Shown: positions 8,906 to 18,002 of the stretch, in pieces
Layout: the number at the start of each line of letters is the position of its first letter
Numbering within the stretch: the first letter of the stretch is position 1
Source: PBB1 sp031390425
GTDB lineage: Bacteria > Pseudomonadota > Gammaproteobacteria > Burkholderiales > Burkholderiaceae_C
Length of the DNA stretch: 64,000 nt
Direction of reading: 5' to 3'
NCBI GenBank assembly: GCA_031390425.1
Contig: JANMTL010000297.1
Coordinates: 1 to 64,000, forward strand
Notes under the pieces: model-generated
The model's input: only the letters and a program-made list of their open reading frames with translations
Database searches by the model: none
What the model was told of the DNA's origin: nothing
Translations under genes and position numbers: made by a program

Positions 8906-10696
8906 TCAGAACCAGGATTCGTCCATCTCCATCAGCGGCTTGGCACCGGCGCGCGCGCTGCGGATCAGCCCCGCAGTTTCCGGCAGCAACTTGGCAAAGT
9001 AGAAGCGCGCGGTGGCGAGCTTGGCACGGTAGAACGGATCGGCTTCGGCAGCGTGGTCGAGCGCGACCTTCGCCATGCGCGCCCAGAAGTACGCGAACAC
9101 CAGGTGTCCGACCACGCGCAAATAGTCGACCGCTGCGGCGCCCACTTCGTCGGGGTTGCCGAACGCCTTCATGCCCAGTTCGGTGGACAGCTTGGTGACC
9201 TTGTCGCCCAGGTCGGCCAGCGGGTTGATGAACTCGATCATCGCCTCGTTGACGCCTTCGTCTTCGATCAACTGCTGCACGAGCGCACCGAATTTCTTCA
9301 GCTTTTTGCCGTTGTCCTGCAGCACCTTGCGGCCGAGCAGGTCGAGCGACTGGATGGTGTTGGTGCCCTCGTAGATCATGTTGATCCGCGCATCGCGCAC
9401 GAACTGCTCCATGCCCCATTCGCGCACATAGCCGTGGCCGCCGAAGACTTGCAGGCAGTGCGAGGTGGCGATCCAGGCGTTGTCGGTGAGGAAGGCTTTG
9501 ACGATCGGCGTCAGCAGCGCGACCATGTCCGTAGCGTCCTGTTTCACCGCCGCGTCGGGGGACGAGAGCTCCAGGTCGAGCTGCAGCGCGGTGAACACCG
9601 CCAAGGCCCGGCCGCCTTCGGCGTAGGCGCGCGCGGTCAGCAGCATCTTGCGCACATCGGGGTGCACGATGATCGGATCGGCGGGCTTGTCGGGCGCTTT
9701 CGGGCCGGTCAGCGAGCGCATTTGCAGGCGGTCTTTCGCATATGCCGCCGCGTGCTGGTACGCCACCTCGGTCAGGCCCAGCGACTGCATGCCGACCCCC
9801 AACCGCGCCGCGTTCATCATCACGAACATGGCATTCAGCCCCTTGTGCGGCTGCCCGACCAGCCAGCCACGCGCACCGTCGAGGTTGATCTGGCAGGTCG
9901 CGTTGCCGTGAATCCCCATTTTGTGTTCGAGCGCGCCGCAATAAATCGGGTTGCGCGCGCCCGGCGAGCCGTCGGCGGCGACCAGGAACTTCGGCACCAC
10001 GAACTGCGAAATGCCCTTGCTGCCGACGGGCGCTTCGGGCAGCCGCGCCAGCACCAGGTGCACGATGTTGGCGGCCAGGTCGTGCTCGCCGGCGCTGATG
10101 AAGATCTTGTTGCCGGTGATGCGGTGGCTGCCGTCTTGATCCGGCTCGGCTTTCGTGCGCAGCAAGCCCAGGTCGGTGCCGCAGTGCGCTTCGGTCAGGC
10201 ACATCGTGCCGCTCCATTCGCCGCTGGTGAGTTTGGGCAGATAGGTTTTCTGCAACTCGGGCGTGCCGTGCGCGTGCAGACATTCGTAAGCGCCGTGGGT
10301 CAGGCCGGGGTACATCGTCCAGGCCTGGTTGGCGCTGTTGAGCATCTCGTACAGGCACTGGTTCAACGCGACGGGCAAGCCCTGTCCGCCGTAGGCCGGA
10401 TCGCAGCCGAGAGAGGGCCAGCCGCCCTCCACGTACTGCGCATACGCCGCTTGGAACCCCTTGGGCGTGGTGACCTCGTGCGTGTCGCGGTCGAGCGTGA
10501 AGCCTTCGATGTCACCGCTCTGATTCAACGGAGCGATCACCTCCCGAGCGAACTTGCCGCCTTCTTCCAGCACCGCGTTGACGGTGTCGACGTCCACCTC
10601 GGCGTGCGGCGGCAGCGACTTGAAGGTGTCGGTCACGTTCAGCAACTCGTGCAACACGAAATGCATGTCGCGCAACGGGGGCGTGTAGTGGGCCAT
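8906..10696 (-). CDS. Acyl-CoA dehydrogenase (FadE type, with C-terminal extension)
   Basis: FAD enzyme that introduces the trans-2 double bond into acyl-CoA, first step of beta-oxidation. The 596-aa product starts MAHYTPPLRDMHFVLHELL. It contains the FAD/substrate stretches MCLTEAHCGTDLGLL and FVVPKFLV, and INMIYEGTNTIQSLDLLG, where the Glu is the expected catalytic base. A C-terminal helical extension of about 150 residues brings the length to that of the 590-600 aa group, longer than the classical 380-aa enzymes. An upstream extension of the open frame to 10870 shows no family similarity. It is first in the beta-oxidation operon, so the promoter should lie in 10697-10907, shared with the divergent HNH gene. 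Confidence 0.93.
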   Translation of the reverse strand: MAHYTPPLRDMHFVLHELLNVTDTFKSLPPHAEVDVDTVNAVLEEGGKFAREVIAPLNQSGDIEGFTLDRDTHEVTTPKGFQAAYAQYVEGGWPSLGCDPAYGGQGLPVALNQCLYEMLNSANQAWTMYPGLTHGAYECLHAHGTPELQKTYLPKLTSGEWSGTMCLTEAHCGTDLGLLRTKAEPDQDGSHRITGNKIFISAGEHDLAANIVHLVLARLPEAPVGSKGISQFVVPKFLVAADGSPGARNPIYCGALEHKMGIHGNATCQINLDGARGWLVGQPHKGLNAMFVMMNAARLGVGMQSLGLTEVAYQHAAAYAKDRLQMRSLTGPKAPDKPADPIIVHPDVRKMLLTARAYAEGGRALAVFTALQLDLELSSPDAAVKQDATDMVALLTPIVKAFLTDNAWIATSHCLQVFGGHGYVREWGMEQFVRDARINMIYEGTNTIQSLDLLGRKVLQDNGKKLKKFGALVQQLIEDEGVNEAMIEFINPLADLGDKVTKLSTELGMKAFGNPDEVGAAAVDYLRVVGHLVFAYFWARMAKVALDHAAEADPFYRAKLATARFYFAKLLPETAGLIRSARAGAKPLMEMDESWF

Positions 10697-10907
10697 GCGT
10701 TTTCCTGGTGACGATTCATCCGAGTCTGCACAAAGGCTTCGTATCGACTGCCGTGCGGATATTGTCGAAATCCGGCCGAGCGGCAACCCCGCGCAGTGTG
10801 GCAGGCCAGCGGCATTGAAGCCCGTGAAAGGACGGCAAGCATCGCGGCATGCGAATATCCGCGTTGTCATGTGGATTGGTTACGCTCGGCAGGTAGGAGT
10901 GTTGATC

Positions 10908-11465
10908 TTGGAAGTTCTGCAACTCGATGTGTCTGGACGGCCGCAATCCTGGCTTTCGGCCAAGGAGGCTGCCGTGCTGTACGCCAGCGACGGTGTCGCC
11001 TGGACGCTGGGGGACGCGTTCTACGTGCTGCGCGGCGGCGTGCAACGCCGCACCGGGCTGCAGTCGCGCATCGAGGTGCATCCGATCATCGCGGTGCGCG
11101 GCGCCATCCCGACCCGCGCCTGGCGGCAAAGCCCCGCCCTGTCGAATCCCAAGCTGTTCGTGCGCGACCGACATGTGTGCGCTTACTGCGGTGGCTATTT
11201 TCATGCCGACGACCTGACACGCGAGCACATCGTCCCGACCTCGCGCGGCGGCCATGACACCTGGATGAACTGCATCACCGCCTGCCGAACCTGCAACGGC
11301 AACAAGGGCAGTCGCCTGCCCGAAGAGGCCCGCATGACGCTGATGTACCTGCCTTACGTGCCCAGCCTGCACGAGGACATGATCCTGCGCGGCCGCCGCA
11401 TCCTGGCCGACCAGATGGAGTTTTTGCTCGCCAGCGTGCCGCGGCACAGTCGGCTGCGCGCCTGA
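10908..11465 (+). CDS. HNH endonuclease family protein
   Basis: A 185-aa protein of a widespread chromosomal HNH family. The zinc/nuclease region is CAYCGGYFHADDLTREHIVP followed by SRGGHDTWMNCITACRTCN and GNKGSRLPEEA. It has two CxxC pairs, the catalytic His of EHIVP and the downstream Asn. The N-terminal part (LQLDVSGRPQSWLSAKEAA) is also typical. I place the start at TTG 10908, eight bases after GGAG (10896-10899), giving MEVLQLDV, the usual beginning of this family; ATG codons further upstream would add a Trp/Gly-rich stretch with no similarity. The biological role of the family is not established. The 211 bp between it and the acyl-CoA dehydrogenase hold only intergenic sequence that I can see. 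Confidence 0.82.
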   Translation: MEVLQLDVSGRPQSWLSAKEAAVLYASDGVAWTLGDAFYVLRGGVQRRTGLQSRIEVHPIIAVRGAIPTRAWRQSPALSNPKLFVRDRHVCAYCGGYFHADDLTREHIVPTSRGGHDTWMNCITACRTCNGNKGSRLPEEARMTLMYLPYVPSLHEDMILRGRRILADQMEFLLASVPRHSRLRA

Positions 11466-11621
11466 GCGCGGTGGTGGGCGGCTGATCGCTGAACGAACGG
11501 CAACACTTTTTTCCGCTCGAAGCTGGAACATCACCAGGCAGGTCGGATCGAAGTGTTTCTCCTGCGCGTCAACCTGATCGTGAATCAGCCCGTTGTCAGC
11601 CCAGGACCAAGGAGCTCCATC

Positions 11622-12110
11622 ATGAAAAAAACCCTCGCTACTCTGGCGCTCGTCGCCGTTCTGGTCGGTTGCTCCACCACCAGCCCGGACGTCATCCAGC
11701 GCGGTGACGCGCAACGCCTGTCACAGGTGCAAGACGCCACCGTGCTGTCGGTGCGCGCCGTCACCGTCGACGGTAGCCAGAGCGGCGGCGGCGGCGTCAC
11801 CGGCGCGGTCGTCGGCGGCGTGGCCGGCTCGCAGGTTGGCGGCAACAAGGTGGGCGCCGTGGTCGGCGTGCTCGGCGCGGTGGCCGGCGCGGTGATCGGC
11901 AACTCGGTCGAACGCTACGCGACGTCGGAAGATGCGGTCGAGATCCTGATTCAAATGCGCAACGGCGACCGCCGCGCCATCGTGCAGGCCAAGGGCAGCG
12001 AAACCCTGCTGGCCGGTGAGCCGGTGATCCTGGTCACCACCGGCGGCAAGACCCGCGTCACCCGCGCGCCGTCCATCACCCCGGCTGCACCCACCGCTCC
12101 CAGAAGCTGA
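11622..12110 (+). CDS. SlyB-like outer-membrane lipoprotein with glycine zipper
   Basis: A 162-aa lipoprotein. The signal peptide MKKTLATLALVAVLVGC ends in the lipobox LVGC, so the Cys at position 17 would be lipidated. A glycine-zipper segment follows (GAVVGGVAGSQVGGNKVGAV, GAVAGAVIG), as in SlyB/Pal-like 17-kDa antigen proteins, then a small beta-rich domain (ILIQMRNGDRRAIVQ). The ATG has AAGGAG about seven bases upstream. SlyB proteins stabilise the outer membrane under PhoPQ-type stress in enterobacteria; regulation here cannot be read from sequence. Its end converges with the TPR-2OG gene 14 bp away. Confidence 0.85.
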   Translation: MKKTLATLALVAVLVGCSTTSPDVIQRGDAQRLSQVQDATVLSVRAVTVDGSQSGGGGVTGAVVGGVAGSQVGGNKVGAVVGVLGAVAGAVIGNSVERYATSEDAVEILIQMRNGDRRAIVQAKGSETLLAGEPVILVTTGGKTRVTRAPSITPAAPTAPRS

Positions 12111-12124
12111 CCGCCGGAGGCGCG

Positions 12125-13840
12125 TCATGCGCCCACCGCAGGCCCGATGTCGAACGCGATGCAGATGCGTTCTTCGGCGGCGCTGAACGGCAGGGTCCGG
12201 TGGAACAGCGACGAGGGGAACAACACGATGTCGCCGACCGCAGGCGATACGCGCTGCACCGGAAAGTTGCATCCACGCTGCGGGTAGCCGTCACCGTGGG
12301 TGCTGAATTCGATGCTGCCGTCGTCGCTGCCCTCGGCACGCGGCGGGATCGCCAAATACACCACGCCGCTGAGCCAGCCGGTTTCGTGGATGTGTGACGT
12401 GAGGTGCCCCCCGGTTTGCATCTTCACGTACCACGAGCTGCTGAATTCCGTGGTCGGCGGAAAAGCCTGTATGAAGAGGCCATCGGCACGGGCGTGCAGC
12501 TGCCGGTAGCGCTCGATTTGCTGGGCGATCAATCCGGCGAGCGTACGAAACGACGCCTCCGGGCGCCTGAACAGATTGCCCGACGATTGCACCCCGTGGT
12601 GCAGCCGCCCCTGCTGGCGCGCGGCGATCTCGGCCGAATCGATGTCCATCAGCAACTGCGCGCGCAGCGTGCTGCCCGCAGCGGCAAGCGCCTCGATGCG
12701 GCCGTGGAACATGAGGTCCAGCGGCGCGCGGCAGAAATCGCATTCGTCGGCGATACCGAAATTGAATGCGTGGTGCGCCGACAGCGTGGCGAGCAGCGGC
12801 GAGACGTGCGCAGCAGGCGTGGTCAACAGGCGATCCAGGCCGCTCTTGAACGCCTCGTAGCGCTCGCTCTTGTAAAGGCAGTGCAACACCCGCGCTTGCC
12901 AGTCGCGCAGGCGTGATCTCTCGAAACCCGCGATCGCCTCGTCGAGTCGGCCGCCGTCGACCCGCAACACCGCGAGGTTGTAAAGGGCCTCGGCGGTGTC
13001 CGGCGCTTGTGCCAGCGCGCGCTCGAAACTCGCCACCGCGTCGTCGATCCGGCCCAGGTCGCGCAGCACCTCGCCCAGGTTGTTCAGCGCGTCGGGGTAG
13101 ATCGGTTGCAGCGCCAGCGCGCTGTCGAAGCTGCCCGCTGCGGCGGCAAGCCGCCCTTGGTTGCGCAGCGCCGTGCCGAGGTTGAAATGCACCTTCGCGT
13201 CGGGCTGGATCGCCAGCGCGGTGCAATAGCTTTGCACTGCAGCGTTCAGATTCCCCTGGGCCTGCAGCACCGCACCGAGGTTGCTGTGCGCATCGGCACG
13301 GTCGGGTTGCAAGGCGAGCACCCGCCGGTAGCTCTGCGCCGCGTCGTCGAGCCGCCCCAATGCCTGCAAGGCGGTGCCCCGGTTGTAGTGCGCCATCGCC
13401 AGCGTCGGCTTGGCCGCCACCGCCTGCGCATAGCTGTCGGCCGCTTCCGCGTGTCGGCCCAGCCGACCCAGCAGAATGCCGAGGTTGCAGTGCAGCTCGG
13501 CGAAATCGGGCTTCAGCGTCACCGCCTTGCGATAGCTGGCCACCGCCTCGTCGTGTCGGCCCAGTTGCGAATACAGCATGCCGAGCTGGCTGTGCGTCTC
13601 CATCGACTGCGGCGCGATCGCGGCCACTTGCCTGAAGCTGTCGATCGCCTCGGCCCACCGGCGCTGACCGGCCAGCGCCGAGCCCAGCACGTTGTGCAAC
13701 GCCAGGGCTTGCGGATGCGCCGCCAGCCCCTTCCTGGCGGCCACTTCTGCCTGCGCCCACTGCCCTGCGTTGAGCAGCGCCAGCAGCGCATGAACCTCAG
13801 CAGCGGCGGGCTGTCGTGTGGATTGGAAAGTTTTTTTCAT
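12125..13840 (-). CDS. TPR protein with C-terminal 2OG-Fe(II) oxygenase domain
   Basis: A 571-aa cytosolic protein. Residues about 15-330 are 34-residue TPR repeats of the O-GlcNAc-transferase kind (LGRLDDAAQSYRRVLALQP and similar). The last 170 residues match the putative 2OG-Fe(II) oxygenase family. An iron-binding H-x-E appears within GGHLTSHIHETGWLSGVVYL, a distal His in FPSSLFHRTLPF and the 2OG-binding Arg in ERICIAFDIG. Such enzymes hydroxylate peptides or small molecules; the substrate is unknown. It lies 47 bp downstream of the frameshifted GH-like gene on the same strand, so they are probably cotranscribed. A second TPR protein of the same repeat type, the GT41 enzyme, lies 25 kb away. 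Confidence 0.85.
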   Translation of the reverse strand: MKKTFQSTRQPAAAEVHALLALLNAGQWAQAEVAARKGLAAHPQALALHNVLGSALAGQRRWAEAIDSFRQVAAIAPQSMETHSQLGMLYSQLGRHDEAVASYRKAVTLKPDFAELHCNLGILLGRLGRHAEAADSYAQAVAAKPTLAMAHYNRGTALQALGRLDDAAQSYRRVLALQPDRADAHSNLGAVLQAQGNLNAAVQSYCTALAIQPDAKVHFNLGTALRNQGRLAAAAGSFDSALALQPIYPDALNNLGEVLRDLGRIDDAVASFERALAQAPDTAEALYNLAVLRVDGGRLDEAIAGFERSRLRDWQARVLHCLYKSERYEAFKSGLDRLLTTPAAHVSPLLATLSAHHAFNFGIADECDFCRAPLDLMFHGRIEALAAAGSTLRAQLLMDIDSAEIAARQQGRLHHGVQSSGNLFRRPEASFRTLAGLIAQQIERYRQLHARADGLFIQAFPPTTEFSSSWYVKMQTGGHLTSHIHETGWLSGVVYLAIPPRAEGSDDGSIEFSTHGDGYPQRGCNFPVQRVSPAVGDIVLFPSSLFHRTLPFSAAEERICIAFDIGPAVGA

Positions 13841-13887
13841 CGTTCACTGCGGGCTGTCACAGACACGCACAAGCTTTGCGCGTTCGA

Positions 13888-15716
13888 CTACTCGTTGACC
13901 AAAGCCTTCACCGTTTCGTACAAGCGGTCGGAGTTGAACTTCGGGTTGTCGAGGTCAAAGGCAAACTGGTACGCAGCACCAGACGGTACGCCTCGCAACT
14001 TCTGCATCTTGAGAAAAAACGACAAGAACTGCGCCCCGCCGGTTCGGTGATGTTCGAACATCACGCGCGCCTCATCGAGCGATATCGCTCGCAGCGGATG
14101 AACCTCGGTGATGCCGTAGGTCTGGTGCTTCGAGCGGGCATACCAGTCGAAGAACGACGCGCCATAGGTCGGCTCGCCATACAAACTGACGCCCAGGCGC
14201 ATGCCGGCCTGTGGTTGAAGCGAGGCATCGACCGCAAACTTGTTGACGTCCCAGCTTGGATTGGTGAACGGCGTGATCTGGTGGACGTAGGTGTCGACCT
14301 CGGCCAGACAGGATCGACGAACACGCTGATCGAAAAAACGAAGGTAGCTCACGACCTGAGTCGCCCGGAACTGATGCCACAGCGGTACCAACGGATTGAA
14401 GTAATACGACGCCTGGTCCACCGGGAAGTCGACAGACCACCGCAACGTTGACCGGGCGCCACCGTCGGCGGCAGGTCCTTTTGGGGCAAGGCGATCGGCG
14501 TGGCCTGGTTGCGTTCCATTGCGGAGACGTACGGCGTCCCGAGATGCACCCAGCGATCGGGTTGGTCTCCCAGGATGGTATCGAGGCGATGAATACCGCG
14601 CGCAAATGCAGGAAAATTCAGATCGAAGCGCCAGCCCACATCAGCGGTTCCGAATTCCGGATGCGCTTCGTGCACGTCTTGCCGACTCAGGTTCACGGGC
14701 ACACGGTCCACGAAATTCCCGTTTCGGTAGAGGCGAATCCAGCGCAAGGCCGCAGGCTGCTGTGTCGGTGCGTACAGCCAACCCGATATCGGCAGGGTAC
14801 CGTGAGCATAGGAATCGATGTGCTCGGTATAGCGCGTCAACGGCTGAGTCCGGATCTCCTTCGAGGGCGGGTCGACCGCCGCGAACGAGGGATAGTCGCT
14901 CCCCAACGCGATGTTCAGCGAGGCCACGCTGTCGAAGCGAGTCACCAGAAAGGCTCGAAGACCAGCGGTCGACGCGCCGCTGTAATCGGAAACCAGGTAC
15001 TTCTCCTGACACCCCATGCCGCCCTGGAAGTTCGGGAACGGGTGGTGCAACTCACCGAGCAGGGTGACCCCACGTATCTTGTCGCCATCGCGCTGCGGCA
15101 GCCGGCATATTTCGTCTACCACCGCGTCGATGACCTGCACGCGCCGTCGGGTCAGGTCGTCGTCGGTGGTGGCAAACGTACACGGGTAGATGTCATGCTC
15201 GTAGAACCGGTCTCGTCGCATCGGGCCCGCCGGCGACACGGCCAGATTGCGGACGTCGCCAGCCAGTACCGGCTCGATGGGCGCGTCGACGCCGAAGTGA
15301 GTCGAAAAGAAGCAGACGACCGCCCGCCTGTCGTCTTCGTGCAAAGTGTCGACCATGCGCTTGATGACCGGGAGATCGACGACCCAGTCGCTGCCTTGCT
15401 GTTTCAAAAGGCGGAAAAGTGGAAACTGCATGGTGTAGCCCAACTCGAATCGACCGTTGGGGCGAATACGGGGACCGAGGCCCGAGAGGGTGCTTTCGGT
15501 CAGTGGGGCCGCTGATCCGCCAAGTCGATTGCAGTTGCCTATTCCGGCCGGCGGCTCCAGCATGTCGTTGCACGGATCCAAGACGTTGATCATCGGCGCC
15601 AGCAGCAACGGCTTGGTGTGCGAGCCGAATCGGGCCCATCCGAACCAGAGAGCCGAGCCGGCAAGGGCCGCCACAACAACCACCCGTGCCCATAGACTGC
15701 TTCGGGACATCATCAT
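13888..15716 (-). pseudogene. GH42-like glycoside-hydrolase-type membrane-anchored protein, frameshifted
   Basis: Two open frames on one strand together describe one protein of about 609 aa. The first part has an N-terminal membrane anchor (VVVVAALAGSALWFGWARFG) and stretches recalling GH42/beta-galactosidase-type barrels: VTLLGELHHPFPNF, with a possible acid/base Glu, and LRAFLVTRFDSVASLNIALG. Near 14446-14450 the frame breaks. Restoring one A in CAACG (minus strand) would join APGQ to TLRWSVDFPVDQASYYFNP, which continues 185 residues to the stop at 13888 (FLSFFLKMQKLRGVPSG, VKALVNE). A genuine inactivating mutation or a sequencing error are both possible. The enzymatic assignment is tentative. 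It is divergent from the radical SAM gene, 27 bp away. Confidence 0.65.
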
Positions 15717-15743
15717 CTGCAAGCAACGACAATCACCGGCCCG

Positions 15744-16772
15744 ATGCGAAGCGAGCTTCAGACCGATTGCCCGGCCGGTTTCAAAGAGTCGTCGAAGACA
15801 ATAACTCCGAATATCATGAATTCAAGTTCACCGACTTTGGCCACCAGCATATATACGGTTCAATTCGACATCGTTCACGGCTGTCAGCTTCGCTGCGTCG
15901 GCTGCCCGAACTCGACCTTGCTTCCGGATATCAAGCGCATTGCCGTCGACGATTTCGACCGCGCGCTTCGCAATATCGACGTCGATCACATTCACACCTT
16001 GCGCCTTTTCAATTTTGGCGAGCCCCTGCTGCACCAGCACCTGGCTGAAATTGTCGATTGCATCCCGCGCCAGCGATGGAAAGTATCGGTCGTCGAGTTG
16101 TCCACCAATGCCCAAAAAGTCAATTGGGATGATTTCGAGGAGATGATCAAGCGAGAGGTGATCACCCGTCTGGTGGTGAGTTGCGATGGCGACGGCACTC
16201 CCGATGATTACGAGCGCTTGCGGCCACCTTCTCGGTGGGATCGTTTCATCGAATTCCTGGAGCGTGCCCGGGCACTCAGAGACCGGTGGGCACCGGGGAT
16301 GCAACTGGTGACCCGCAACGTGTGCGAGGCAGAGCCGCCGGAGAATCGTCGGCGCTGGCGAGACCTGTTAATCCCGAAGGGCTGGACACCGGAGTTCCGC
16401 CTGTGGATGGCGCTGCCCGAGGCAGTCGCGAACATGACCGGACGCCGGATCGAAGTGCCGAAGAAAGCCTGCGCGTTTCTTCAGGATGCCAGCGAGTTCA
16501 AAGGCCATCCGTGGTACGGACAAATCAACCTTCTCTATGTCGATGCTGACGGTACGGTCGTGCCCTGCTGCCTCCATCCGCAGGCCGGCAACCTTGGAAA
16601 CCTGCTGATCAACACGTTTAACGAAATCCTGGCGAGTCAGAAGCGCGCGGATTTCATTCGATTCATGAACCGCGAACGCGCGAGCATGCCCGTGTGTGGA
16701 AAGTGCGAGATGGGGCCCGTCGGCGCCGAGGGGAAGTCTTTCTGGGCCGCCATGGATGTCGGCCAGTTGTGA
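15744..16772 (+). CDS. Radical SAM/SPASM domain protein
   Basis: A 342-aa radical SAM enzyme. The [4Fe-4S] motif CxxxCxxC is Cys47, Cys51 and Cys54 (CQLRCVGCPN). The SAM-contact stretch LFNFGEPLLH follows, and LSTNAQKVNWDDF marks the third strand. The C-terminal SPASM-like part has CCLHPQAGNLGN and a final CGKCEMG, so an auxiliary Fe-S cluster is likely. Similar proteins in polysaccharide loci modify sugars or peptides, and others mature peptides; no peptide precursor gene is visible nearby. The start is uncertain (ATG 15744 or 15816, neither with a strong ribosome site). The next genes on the same strand are an acyltransferase, a polytopic protein and a glycosyltransferase. Confidence 0.85.
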   Translation: MRSELQTDCPAGFKESSKTITPNIMNSSSPTLATSIYTVQFDIVHGCQLRCVGCPNSTLLPDIKRIAVDDFDRALRNIDVDHIHTLRLFNFGEPLLHQHLAEIVDCIPRQRWKVSVVELSTNAQKVNWDDFEEMIKREVITRLVVSCDGDGTPDDYERLRPPSRWDRFIEFLERARALRDRWAPGMQLVTRNVCEAEPPENRRRWRDLLIPKGWTPEFRLWMALPEAVANMTGRRIEVPKKACAFLQDASEFKGHPWYGQINLLYVDADGTVVPCCLHPQAGNLGNLLINTFNEILASQKRADFIRFMNRERASMPVCGKCEMGPVGAEGKSFWAAMDVGQL

Positions 16773-16886
16773 AGATGTCGGCCGGGTTGCAAGCGAAATT
16801 CGGAGGTCAACCGCCGACCACTGAGTTTCGGCTCGGTGTCGCAACGAGTCATTCGTGATCTGACATTGCGCCTTCGCGTTCGGATC

Positions 16887-17981
16887 ATGAAATATTTCGA
16901 TCGAACCATCGGATCGATATTTGCCGAGAACAAGGGCATCGGCCCCGGCTTCAGCGCGATGCGCATCGTCCTGTCGCTCAGTGTTCTCGCTCTTCACTGT
17001 GTGCCGCTGTCCAAAGGCATCGAATACCTTCGGTTCTCGGGTTCTTGGTATGAGCCGATCGTTTTGAGTCGGTTGCCTATTTTCTTTGCCCTAAGCGGCT
17101 TTCTGGTGATGCGCAGTGCGTCTCGCGCGGACTCTCTGCTCAACTTTCTTGCCTATCGAGGACTGCGCCTGCTTCCCGCGCTGATCGTGACTGTCATCCT
17201 TTCAATCCTGGTGGTGGGCGCCCTGTTCACGACCCTGCCTTTAGGCGAATATCTCACCCAATGGACAACGTGGCGATACCTCGGAAACGCCTTCGGTTTC
17301 ATCCAGTTCGATCTACCCGGCGTTTTCGAATCGAACCCCTTTCCTCGATCCGTCAACGGAAGTCTGTGGACCCTTCAACTGGAGCTGTACTGCTACGGAA
17401 TATTGACCTTGCTGTTTGCCACGAAACTTATATTCAGTCGGCAAATTTTCACCGCCCTGGTTGTTTCAGTTTCCATCGCCATGACCTTCTTGAATCTGAC
17501 GACAGGCTGGAGTGCTCCCGGCCTGCACATGCCAGCGCCGGTTTTGATCTACTACTTCATGATCGGCGCGCTAGCTTACCAGTGGCACTTTTCGATGCCG
17601 TACTCCAAGATTCTGTTTTTTTCTTGCCTGGCGATGAGCTATTTGTTGATTCCGACCCGAAATTTTGTATTCATTGCTGCGTGGCCACTGGTCTACATCA
17701 TGATATTTATCGGATCGACTGAAATTCGGTTGCCTGCCGTTTTAAAGGGTCGCGATTTGTCCTATGGCATCTATCTGTTCGGCTTTCCCGTGCAGCAAGC
17801 TCTGGTCGCGTCCGTGGCGGCGCTGAGAGAGCCCGTGGCTTTGTTTTTTACATCCGCACCGATCGCAATTTTGCTTTCCGTACTCTCTTGGAAGTACATT
17901 GAAAAACCGACCATGGCGCTGCGTCGCCACTTGAAACCGCCGAGGAAAACAAGCCACTACGCCTCTGTCAACAGCAAATGA
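16887..17981 (+). CDS. Acyltransferase-3 (OafA/YrhL-like) membrane protein
   Basis: A 364-aa integral membrane O-acyltransferase with about ten hydrophobic segments. The N-terminal family signature is GFSAMRIVLSLSVLALHCVPL, with the conserved Arg and His, followed by LPIFFALSGFLVMRSA. Later stretches such as NGSLWTLQLELYCYGIL and LSYGIYLFGFPVQQAL are typical. These enzymes transfer acetyl or other acyl groups onto surface glycans at the inner membrane. I choose ATG 16887 (MKYFDRTIGS) over an upstream GTG. The gene is visibly more A+T-rich than its neighbours, suggesting acquisition. It is followed immediately by the polytopic membrane protein gene. Confidence 0.85.
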   Translation: MKYFDRTIGSIFAENKGIGPGFSAMRIVLSLSVLALHCVPLSKGIEYLRFSGSWYEPIVLSRLPIFFALSGFLVMRSASRADSLLNFLAYRGLRLLPALIVTVILSILVVGALFTTLPLGEYLTQWTTWRYLGNAFGFIQFDLPGVFESNPFPRSVNGSLWTLQLELYCYGILTLLFATKLIFSRQIFTALVVSVSIAMTFLNLTTGWSAPGLHMPAPVLIYYFMIGALAYQWHFSMPYSKILFFSCLAMSYLLIPTRNFVFIAAWPLVYIMIFIGSTEIRLPAVLKGRDLSYGIYLFGFPVQQALVASVAALREPVALFFTSAPIAILLSVLSWKYIEKPTMALRRHLKPPRKTSHYASVNSK

Positions 17982-18002
17982 TTGTCAAAGACTGAGTTTC
18001 TA

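Noticed and set aside
6302..10711. Very long plus-strand open frame opposite the beta-oxidation genes
   Set aside because: It is antisense to three clear enzyme genes with complete motifs; its composition (Arg/His/Ala/Gln-rich, no domain) is the usual shadow of high-GC coding DNA.
11553..11621. Longer N-terminus for the SlyB-like lipoprotein
   Set aside because: It would place 23 residues ahead of a perfect lipoprotein signal peptide; the ATG at 11622 has a good AAGGAG site.
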